DNA from: Burkholderiaceae bacterium
Lineage (GTDB): Bacteria; Pseudomonadota; Gammaproteobacteria; Burkholderiales; Burkholderiaceae_C
DNA: 10,004 nucleotides
Reading direction: 5' to 3'
Assembly (NCBI GenBank): GCA_031256125.1
Contig: JAIRRE010000283.1
Location: 1-10,004 of the forward strand
The notes below the pieces were generated by a model. It worked only from the letters and a program-made list of their open reading frames with translations, was not told the DNA's origin and did no database searches. Positions within the stretch are counted from its first letter, which is position 1; every line of letters starts with the position of its first letter. A program made the position numbers and the translations under genes. Positions 1 to 6,538 of the stretch are shown piece after piece.

Positions 1-120
1 GGCGGCTGGCGCATTGTCATCAACACGGGCCGGATCGGCGGGCAGGAGGTGGACCACTTGCACGTGCATATCCTCGGCGGTCCGCGCCCGTGGCACTGGG
101 CCGATGGGCCAACGCCATAA
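1..120 (+). CDS. hinT: HIT-family purine nucleoside phosphoramidase (HinT), 3' end only
   Basis: This is the last 39 codons plus the stop of an open frame that enters from the left edge. The visible residues include GGQEVDHLHVHILGG, which holds the histidine triad His-x-His-x-His of HIT hydrolases. In HinT these histidines form the active site that cleaves AMP-N bonds such as AMP-lysine or aminoacyl-adenylates. The enzyme is cytosolic. The tail after the triad (GPRPWHW, then a short hydrophilic end) fits the short C-terminus of bacterial HinT. In many betaproteobacteria hinT follows hisI/hisE and precedes tatA; the downstream neighbour here agrees, but upstream genes are outside the window. 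The N-terminal two thirds are missing because of the window edge, so the start cannot be set. A different HIT paralogue is possible but less likely in this context. Confidence 0.88.
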   Translation, partial: GGWRIVINTGRIGGQEVDHLHVHILGGPRPWHWADGPTP

Positions 121-187
121 GCGGGAAGCCCTAGAATAAGATTATTTGCCCGCGCCCCTTGATACGCGCGGGCTAGAGGAGCATCAC

Positions 188-430
188 ATGGGTTCGTTTT
201 CCATTTGGCACTGGCTGATCGTTCTGCTGATCGTGGTCATGATCTTCGGCACCAAAAAGCTCAAGAACATGGGACAGGACTTGGGTCAAGCAGTTAAGGG
301 TTTCAAGGACGGTATGCATGACGGTTCGACGGAAAGCGATGCAAGTCCTGCCCAGCCGCCCGCACAGGTCACCAACACCACGACCGCGGACCGAGACACC
401 ATAGACGTGCAAGCCACGGAAAAATCCTGA
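188..430 (+). CDS. tatA: Sec-independent protein translocase subunit TatA
   Basis: TatA oligomers form the pathway by which folded proteins with twin-arginine signal peptides cross the inner membrane. The 80-residue product has one membrane helix at about residues 6-20, the hinge Phe20-Gly21, then an amphipathic helix ([14 protein letters not shown], about residues 20-33) and an acidic, Ser/Thr/Ala-rich unstructured tail. This is the standard TatA layout and length. The ATG at 188 is chosen over an upstream TTG at 146 because a Shine-Dalgarno sequence AGAGGAG (175-181) sits six bases before it, and because the product then starts directly before the helix as in the family. The gene follows hinT by 67 bases and precedes tatB by 44 bases, so tatA and tatB are probably one transcript. 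TatE is a paralogue alternative, but the tatB neighbour favours TatA. Confidence 0.95.
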   Translation: MGSFSIWHWLIVLLIVVMIFGTKKLKNMGQDLGQAVKGFKDGMHDGSTESDASPAQPPAQVTNTTTADRDTIDVQATEKS

Positions 431-474
431 CCGGTCCCCACGCCGCATGACACAGGCGACCGGGTAACCGTTCC

Positions 475-984
475 ATGCTCGACTTCGATCTTTCCAAGAT
501 GGCGCTGATTGGCGCCGTCGCCCTCATCGTGATCGGCCCGGAAAAGCTGCCGCGCGTGGCGCGTACCGTCGGCACGCTGCTGGGGCGCGCGCAACGCTAC
601 GTCAACGAGGTTAAGGCGGAGGTCAACCGCGCCATGGATGTCGATGCCCTCAAAGGTATGAAAAATGCCGTCGAGCAAACCGGGCGCGAAGTCGAACACA
701 GCTTTCGCCAGGCGGGGTCCCGCTTCGAACAGGAAGTGCGCGACGTCGGCTCCACGCTATCAGGCGCCAACGGCAGCGCCGATGGTTCCGGCAACGACGG
801 TGTAATTGCCTTCGGAACAACCAAGCCTGTGCCGCCACCGTACCGCTCGCCGCGCAAGAACTGGCGCGTTAAACGCGGTGCCACGCCGCAGTGGTACAAG
901 GCGCGCGGAAACGTGCGGCGGCACATCCTTTCAGCCTCGGCGCGCGTGGCGCGCTATCGTCCGAAACAAATACCGGGAGCTTGA
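475..984 (+). CDS. tatB: Sec-independent protein translocase subunit TatB
   Basis: TatB pairs with TatC to form the receptor for twin-arginine signal peptides at the inner membrane. The 169-residue product begins [13 protein letters not shown], with a membrane helix at about residues 7-20 and the Gly21-Pro22 hinge ([11 protein letters not shown]) that marks TatB rather than TatA. A long charged amphipathic stretch follows (about 23-95), then a Gly/Ser/Asn-rich linker, then a strongly basic tail containing [10 protein letters not shown]. Position 8 is Lys, where E. coli TatB has Glu8; I recall Lys here as usual in Burkholderiales. The basic tail is also typical of that group. There is no clear Shine-Dalgarno sequence before the ATG; the upstream bases read GGGTAACCGTTCC. 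The next gene should be tatC, but none follows. Confidence 0.93.
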   Translation: MLDFDLSKMALIGAVALIVIGPEKLPRVARTVGTLLGRAQRYVNEVKAEVNRAMDVDALKGMKNAVEQTGREVEHSFRQAGSRFEQEVRDVGSTLSGANGSADGSGNDGVIAFGTTKPVPPPYRSPRKNWRVKRGATPQWYKARGNVRRHILSASARVARYRPKQIPGA

Positions 985-1053
985 CTCACAGGCTCTCGCC
1001 AACCGTTTCGAGCTTGCCTGGTCATCCGGCGGTTTTAGGCAATGGTGAACGAG

Positions 1054-1069
1054 TCCCTCGCGGCTGGCG
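1054..1069 (+). repeat. 16-base sequence shared with the GST-glcE gap
   Basis: TCCCTCGCGGCTGGCG occurs here and, in the same orientation, at 4175-4190. Both copies are intergenic and downstream of a + strand gene. This copy is not enclosed by the 12-bp inverted repeat of the other copy, but is followed at once by a small hairpin GGCTG-ACG-CAGCC (1069-1081). It may be a fragment of a dispersed extragenic repeat family. Confidence 0.5.
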
Positions 1070-1100
1070 GCTGACGCAGCCTGACTTGTGAGGCGATTTC

Positions 1101-1187
1101 ATGTTCGGGTATTTGCGATACAGCACACCAGCACAGGCTCTGGTCAAGACCATGCAAGACAATAGAGCCTTTTTTACCGATTGTTAA
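1101..1187 (+). CDS. Possible 28-residue small ORF upstream of fpr
   Basis: An ATG at 1101 opens a 28-codon frame ending in TAA at 1185-1187. The peptide starts MFGYLRYSTPAQ and ends AFFTDC. Its support is a good Shine-Dalgarno-like sequence, GAGG at 1090-1093, seven bases before the ATG; this is better than the site of almost every long gene in the window. It overlaps the terminator-like hairpin at 1135-1175. It matches no family I recognise. It has no evident membrane segment and could be chance, since short ORFs in 222 bases are common. A leader peptide for fpr is conceivable, but nothing beyond position supports it. Confidence 0.2.
   Translation: MFGYLRYSTPAQALVKTMQDNRAFFTDC
1135..1175 (+). 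terminator. Rho-independent terminator-like hairpin after tatAB
   Basis: AGGCTCT (1135-1141) and AGAGCCT (1164-1170) are perfect inverted repeats. The second arm runs directly into six T residues (1170-1175, counting the T of the stem). The loop is 22 bases, long for an intrinsic terminator, although GGTCAAGACC within it may fold further. It lies 150 bases after tatB and 32 bases before fpr. It most simply ends the tatAB transcript, and could also act as an attenuator of read-through into fpr. Confidence 0.5.
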
Positions 1188-1206
1188 AACTTTCGCAACC
1201 ATAGTT

Positions 1207-1977
1207 ATGGCTCATCACGAAGAACGCGTGCTTACCGTCCACCACTGGACCGACCGGCTTTTCTCTTTCACCACCACGCGCGATCAGGCGCTGCGCTTTT
1301 CCAACGGACACTTCACCATGATCGGCCTGATGGTCGAAGACAAGCCCCTGCTGCGCGCCTACTCCATCGTCAGTGCCAATTACGAAGAGCACTTGGAGTT
1401 TTTGAGTATCAAGGTGCAGGACGGGCCGCTGACCAGCCGCCTGCAACATATCCTGCCGGGCGATCACATCCTGGTAGGCCGCAAGCCCACCGGCACACTG
1501 CTGATTGACTACCTGCTGCCGGGCAAGCGCTTGTATCTGCTGTGCACCGGCACGGGGCTGGCACCGTTCATGAGCATCATCCGCGACCCGGCCACTTACG
1601 AAAAATTTGAGACCGTCATCCTCGCGCACGGCGTGCGGCTGGTCAGCGAGCTGGCTTATCACGAGTACCTCACCTACGATCTGCCACAGCACGAATTTCT
1701 CGGCGAATTGGTACGCGCGCAGCTCAAGTACTACCCGACCGTGACGCGCGAACCGTTCCCGCATCAGGGACGGTTGACCGACTTGATGACCAGCCACAAG
1801 CTGACTGACGATCTGGGCCTGCCCCCCTTGAATCCGCAAGAAGACCGGGTGATGCTCTGTGGCAGCCCCGGCCTGTTGGCCGACACGCGAGCCATTCTCA
1901 ACGGCATGGGCTTTTCCGAAGGCAGCACCACCGAGCCGGGCGATTACGTGATCGAGCGGGCGTTCGTGGATAAATAA
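1207..1977 (+). CDS. fpr: Ferredoxin/flavodoxin-NADP+ reductase
   Basis: This cytosolic FAD enzyme moves electrons between NADPH and ferredoxin or flavodoxin, supporting iron-sulfur enzymes and oxidative-stress defence. The 256-residue product has the usual bacterial Fpr length. The N-terminal FAD domain contains RAYSIVS (50-56), the flavin-binding RxYS motif. The NADP domain contains TGTGLAPF (114-121), the nucleotide-binding glycine loop, and CGSPG (218-222), which places the nicotinamide-contacting Cys. The C-terminus is ERAFVDK, the Azotobacter/Rhodobacter-like ending, and not the terminal Trp of the E. coli enzyme. The ATG at 1207 gives the expected N-terminus (MAHHEERVLTVHHWTDRLF) but has no Shine-Dalgarno sequence. 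The gene converges on purB with a 23-base gap. Confidence 0.95.
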   Translation: MAHHEERVLTVHHWTDRLFSFTTTRDQALRFSNGHFTMIGLMVEDKPLLRAYSIVSANYEEHLEFLSIKVQDGPLTSRLQHILPGDHILVGRKPTGTLLIDYLLPGKRLYLLCTGTGLAPFMSIIRDPATYEKFETVILAHGVRLVSELAYHEYLTYDLPQHEFLGELVRAQLKYYPTVTREPFPHQGRLTDLMTSHKLTDDLGLPPLNPQEDRVMLCGSPGLLADTRAILNGMGFSEGSTTEPGDYVIERAFVDK

Positions 1978-2000
1978 ACCTAAAACGGCGCTGGCGCGCG

Positions 2001-3525
<1,525 letters not shown>

Positions 3526-4158
3526 ATGCCCATGCAATTGATCGGTTCCCTGACCAGCCCTTTCGTGCGTAAGGTGCGTGTCGTGCTGGCGGAGAAAAAA
3601 CTTGATTGCCAGTTCGTCGCCGACAATCCCTGGGCTGACGAGACTCGGGTGCCGGCCATCAATCCCTTGGGTAAAGTGCCATGCCTGGTGCTCGACGGCG
3701 CGGAGGCGGTGTTTGATTCGCGCGTCATCGTCGAATATCTGGACACCCTCTCGCCGGTGGGCAAGCTGATCCCGCCAGCGGGCCGCTCGCGCCTCGAAGT
3801 CAAAACTTGGGAGGCATTGGCCGATGGCTTGCTGGACGCGGCCATTCTGGCGCGCAACGAAGAGACTTGGGCCGACCGTCTGCCCAGCGAGCGCAGTCAG
3901 GCGTGGATCGACCGCCAGATGGGCAAGGTGGATGCCGCGCTCGCCGCCATGAGCCGGGGCTTGGCCGACAAACCCTGGTGCTTGGCCGGGCCGCATCTGA
4001 CGCTGGCCGACATCGCCATCGGCTGCGCGTTGGCATGGCTGGACTTTCGCTTTCCCGACCTTGATTGGCGCGCGCGCCACGCCAATCTTGCCCCTCTGCT
4101 CGATGACCGACTGATAAAGCGTCCGAGTTTCGCCGATACCGCGCCGCCGAAAAATTAA
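3526..4158 (+). CDS. Glutathione S-transferase family protein, YibF-like
   Basis: This is a 210-residue cytosolic GST. The N-terminal thioredoxin-like domain (about 1-80) begins MPMQLIGSLTSPFVRKV, with Ser11 at the usual site for glutathione activation. It continues with NPLGKVPCL (46-54), holding the cis-Pro at 52, and FDSRVIVEYLD (63-73), where Asp64-Ser65 replaces the usual Glu-Ser glutathione-binding pair. The helical C-terminal domain contains LADGLLDAAI and TLADIAIGCALAWLDFR, and the protein ends RPSFADTAPPKN. The SxTSPFVRK start and the SFAxTxPPK end match E. coli YibF, whose physiological substrate is not well settled, so a substrate should not be inferred. The ATG at 3526 or the one at 3532 could be the start; neither has a Shine-Dalgarno sequence. 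A link to the downstream glycolate genes is not shown. Confidence 0.9.
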   Translation: MPMQLIGSLTSPFVRKVRVVLAEKKLDCQFVADNPWADETRVPAINPLGKVPCLVLDGAEAVFDSRVIVEYLDTLSPVGKLIPPAGRSRLEVKTWEALADGLLDAAILARNEETWADRLPSERSQAWIDRQMGKVDAALAAMSRGLADKPWCLAGPHLTLADIAIGCALAWLDFRFPDLDWRARHANLAPLLDDRLIKRPSFADTAPPKN

Positions 4159-4160
4159 AG

Positions 4161-4208
4161 CAACGCTGAATAATTCCCTCGCGGCTGGCGCAGACGTATT
4201 CAGCGTTG
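4161..4208 (+). repeat. Perfect 12-bp inverted repeat enclosing a shared 16-base sequence
   Basis: CAACGCTGAATA (4161-4172) and TATTCAGCGTTG (4197-4208) are exact reverse complements with a 24-base spacer. The spacer contains TCCCTCGCGGCTGGCG (4175-4190), which also occurs at 1054-1069. The first arm begins two bases after the GST stop codon. The element could act as a transcript 3'-end hairpin, though there is no T run after it, or be a small dispersed extragenic repeat. The arms are well beyond what I would expect by chance in a 107-base gap. Confidence 0.65.
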
Positions 4209-4210
4209 CC

Positions 4211-4260
4211 TTGACCGCTTCCCCCGTTTCCATTTCAATGCCGATCCGGTTACCATCGGC
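4211..4260 (+). promoter_or_regulatory. Putative sigma-70 promoter and overlapping dyad for glcE
   Basis: TTGACC (4211-4216) matches five of six -35 consensus bases. After a 17-base spacer, TTCAAT (4234-4239) matches four of six -10 bases. The predicted start would be near 4246, giving a leader of about 20 bases. A dyad GCCGAT (4240-4245) with ATCGGC (4255-4260) lies across that start, where an operator or leader hairpin would be well placed. The sites come from pattern matching only. Confidence 0.4.
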
Positions 4261-4265
4261 TCCTC

Positions 4266-5384
4266 ATGGCTTCCATCCTCGATACGCCCCCAACGGCCAC
4301 TGCGGCCACTATTCAGGCGCTGGCCGAGCGGGTGCGTGGCGCGGCGGAAAAAAAGCGGGGCTTGCGCATCCGCGGCGGCGGAACCAAGGATTTTTACGGT
4401 CAGCGACTGCACGGCGAAGGCGAGTTGCTGGACATGCGCTTGCTCACCGGCCTGGTCGCTTATGAACCCAGCGAACTGGTAGTGACGGCGCTGGCGGGTA
4501 CGCGGGTGCGCGATCTGGCCGAGGCGTTGGCGGCGCACGGCCAGTATTTACCGTTCGATCCGCCGTACTTTACCTACAGCACGACGGTAGGCGGCATGGT
4601 GGCGGCGGGCATCTCAGGTCCGGCGCGCGCCAGCGTAGGCGCAGTGCGCGATTTCGTGCTCGGAGTGCAAATCATCAACGGGCGCGGTCAATGGCTGAAT
4701 TTTGGCGGCCAGGTCATGAAAAACGTCGCCGGCTACGATGTCAGCCGCCTGATGGTCGGAGCCATGGGGACGCTGGGCGTGCTGGTGCAGGTCAGCCTGA
4801 AGGTGCTGCCCATCCCGCCGGCCGACGCCACGTTGCTGTTCGAGCTGCCTGAGACCAGCGCGCGCCAGCAAATGAACCGCTGGTGCGGCCAGCCGCTGCC
4901 GATCAACGCCAGTTGCTGGCACGGCGGAGTGCTGGCGGTGCGGCTGCGCGGCGCACGCGCGGCGGTAGAGGCGGCGCGACGGCAAATGGGGGGTGAAGAC
5001 ATGGCAGCGCGCGACGCGGAGCGCCGCTGGCAAGATTTGCGCGACCAGACGTTACCGTTTTTTCAGCGCGATTCCGGACAGGCTCTGTGGCGCGTGAGCG
5101 TACCCGATACCGCGCCGCCGCTCAATCTGGGGCCAACGCTGATCGAGTGGCACGGCGCGCAACGCTGGATCAAGTTGCCGTCCAAAGCCGAACCAGGGGT
5201 GCGCGAAGCCGCCGCGCGTTCAAACGGACACGCCACGCTATTCCGGGGCGGTGACGGGCATGTGGACGGCGTGCCGGTGTTTACGCCGCTGACGCCGCCG
5301 CTGGCGCGCATTCACGCCGCACTGAAAAAAGAATTCGACCCGGCGGGCATCCTTAACCCAGGCCGGCTGTATCCTCAATTCTGA
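4266..5384 (+). CDS. glcE: Glycolate oxidase FAD-binding subunit GlcE
   Basis: GlcE is one of two FAD-binding-type subunits of membrane-associated glycolate oxidase (GlcDEF), which oxidises glycolate to glyoxylate and passes electrons to the respiratory chain. The product is 372 residues; E. coli GlcE is about 350. The PCMH-type FAD domain is visible: RGGGTKDFYG near residue 40, ELVVTALAGTRVRDL, the flavin-binding run STTVGGMVAAGISGPAR with VGAVRDFVLG, then VMKNVAGYDVSRLMVGAMGTLG. The C-terminus FDPAGILNPGRLYPQF is typical of the FAD-linked oxidase family. The start gives a normal N-terminus but has no Shine-Dalgarno sequence. GlcD, the larger paralogous subunit, normally sits upstream but is absent here; the neighbour is a GST gene. 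glcF is 1154 bases downstream beyond a terC-like gene. Confidence 0.94.
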   Translation: MASILDTPPTATAATIQALAERVRGAAEKKRGLRIRGGGTKDFYGQRLHGEGELLDMRLLTGLVAYEPSELVVTALAGTRVRDLAEALAAHGQYLPFDPPYFTYSTTVGGMVAAGISGPARASVGAVRDFVLGVQIINGRGQWLNFGGQVMKNVAGYDVSRLMVGAMGTLGVLVQVSLKVLPIPPADATLLFELPETSARQQMNRWCGQPLPINASCWHGGVLAVRLRGARAAVEAARRQMGGEDMAARDAERRWQDLRDQTLPFFQRDSGQALWRVSVPDTAPPLNLGPTLIEWHGAQRWIKLPSKAEPGVREAAARSNGHATLFRGGDGHVDGVPVFTPLTPPLARIHAALKKEFDPAGILNPGRLYPQF

Positions 5385-5386
5385 CC

Positions 5387-5480
5387 CGTGTTATAAACGA
5401 TCCCCATACAGGGGATAGACAACACGCGGTTTAGCCATACGCTGGGCAAGCGCGCCGCGCAACAAATGTAATAATTTGTT
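5387..5480 (+). promoter_or_regulatory. Hairpin-rich leader upstream of the terC-like gene
   Basis: Three inverted repeats fill most of the 107-base gap between glcE and terC. Hairpin A pairs CGTGTT (5387-5392) with AACACG (5421-5426) and, inside it, ATCCCC (5400-5405) with GGGGAT (5411-5416). Hairpin B pairs CGCGG (5425-5429) with CCGCG (5455-5459), with an inner CGCT-GGGCA-AGCG (5440-5452). Hairpin C pairs AACAAAT (5461-5467) with ATTTGTT (5474-5480), ending 11 bases before the start codon. A TATAAA (5392-5397) could be a -10 box but lacks a good -35. Alx/TerC genes elsewhere can be controlled by the Mn-sensing yybP-ykoY riboswitch; the conserved core of that element is not convincingly present here. 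Confidence 0.4.
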
Positions 5481-5491
5481 TCAACGACACC

Positions 5492-6526
5492 ATGACAGGC
5501 CATTTCGGCTTCCCGCTGGAAGCAATCTTGATATTTTTTGCCGTAGTGGCGATTTCGGTTTATCTCGACCTGTTCGTCCATCAGCGAAGTACCGAGATTT
5601 CGCTGCGTGATGCGATCCGTTGGTCGCTGATCTGGGTAGGGCTGGCGCTGGCTTTTTATGCTTACCTGTGGGTGCGGTTCAGCCCGGAATGGGCTGATTT
5701 ATATCTGGCGGGTTATGCCTTGGAAAAGTCGCTGTCGCTGGATAATCTGATCGTGTTCATGGCGATATTCTCATCGTTCGCTATCAGAAGCGGGTTGCAG
5801 CACCGGATTCTTTACTACGGAATTATCGGGGCGCTGATTTTTCGTGCCATCTTCGTGGCTATCGGTGCGGGGCTATTTCTGGCCAGTCCATGGATCGGGT
5901 TTGTGTTCGCGGCGTTCGTGATTTGGAGCGCCATTAAAATGATCCAGCAATCGGGCGACGCTGACGATGAGATTACAGATTATTCCCAGCACTGGTCTGT
6001 CCGGCTCACCGGGAAATTCCTCCCCGTCTATACCCGGCTGTATCGGAATCGTTTTTTTGTTCGCCATCACCAAATCGCCGCCGGGGACGGTATCGCCGCC
6101 AATGTGACGCGGCAAGGCCTGCTGTATGCCACGCCGGCCTTTTTATGCCTGATGGCCATCGAGACTTCCGACATCGCGTTCGCCTTCGATTCGGTCCCCG
6201 CCGTGATTGCCGTGACGCAAGAACCGCTGCTGATTTATGCGGCGATGATTTTTGCGATTCTGGGGCTGCGCAGTTTGTATTTCGTGCTGGCCGCGTTGAC
6301 GCGCTACCTGGTGCATCTGGAAAAAGCCGTGATCTGTCTGTTGTTTTTCATTGGCGCGAAAATGTTGCTCCAATCCTGGAATCATGCAGTCGCCGATACC
6401 GGATTCCATATTTCATCTGGATGGAGCCTCATTATTATTCTGGGAATGCTGGTGGCGGGCGTAGTGGCGTCTTTTCTGTTCCCGGCAAAGAAAGCGGAAC
6501 TATCCGACCCTCCCCCGTCAACCTGA
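5492..6526 (+). CDS. TerC/Alx-family integral membrane protein
   Basis: TerC/Alx proteins are multi-helix inner-membrane proteins; characterised members handle manganese or are linked to tellurite resistance. This 344-residue product is slightly longer than E. coli Alx (321). About eight or nine hydrophobic helices are visible. Conserved acidic residues lie within them: Asp26 (VYLDLF), Glu78 and Asp84 (EKSLSLDNLIVF), and Glu224, Asp227 and Asp233 (AIETSDIAFAFDSVPAV). FFVRHH and LLYATPAFL flank the central loop, which appears about a dozen residues longer than in Alx. Relative to glcF, base use is different: my hand count over 5521-5640 is 60/120 G+C, against 88/120 at 6841-6960. The gene sits between glcE and glcF, 12 bases before glcF, so it is probably co-transcribed with glcF. 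The substrate is not determinable here; manganese is an inference from the family. Confidence 0.9.
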   Translation: MTGHFGFPLEAILIFFAVVAISVYLDLFVHQRSTEISLRDAIRWSLIWVGLALAFYAYLWVRFSPEWADLYLAGYALEKSLSLDNLIVFMAIFSSFAIRSGLQHRILYYGIIGALIFRAIFVAIGAGLFLASPWIGFVFAAFVIWSAIKMIQQSGDADDEITDYSQHWSVRLTGKFLPVYTRLYRNRFFVRHHQIAAGDGIAANVTRQGLLYATPAFLCLMAIETSDIAFAFDSVPAVIAVTQEPLLIYAAMIFAILGLRSLYFVLAALTRYLVHLEKAVICLLFFIGAKMLLQSWNHAVADTGFHISSGWSLIIILGMLVAGVVASFLFPAKKAELSDPPPST

Positions 6527-6538
6527 TTTTTGTTTGTC

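Larger units (their letters stand above)
985..1206. other. Intergenic gap between tatB and fpr, without tatC
   Basis: These 222 bases lie where tatC is expected in a tatABC operon. I read all frames and found no stretch resembling the TatC N-terminus (an H-x-x-E-L-R-x-R-like motif) or its membrane helices. The gap holds one copy of a 16-base sequence repeated elsewhere in the window (1054-1069), a small GGCTG-ACG-CAGCC hairpin (1069-1081), a possible 28-codon ORF (1101-1187) and a terminator-like hairpin with a T run (1135-1175). I could not identify a convincing promoter for fpr. A short dyad CCATA-GT-TATGG (1199-1210) covers the fpr start codon. Confidence 0.8.

Noticed and set aside
2..13. 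A 12-base match GCGGCTGGCGCA between the hinT coding end and 4181-4192
   Set aside because: It lies in the hinT coding frame (Gly-Trp-Arg codons) and is short for G+C-rich DNA; likely coincidence.
806..1091. Open frames overlapping the end of tatB and running into the gap
   Set aside because: They are in other frames of tatB, have Arg/Ala-rich composition typical of shifted G+C-rich coding sequence, and show no TatC-like features.
5385..5491. A canonical yybP-ykoY manganese riboswitch before terC
   Set aside because: Short resemblances exist, but the conserved GGGGAGUAG and partner loop are not present in the right order and spacing, so only a structured leader is claimed.
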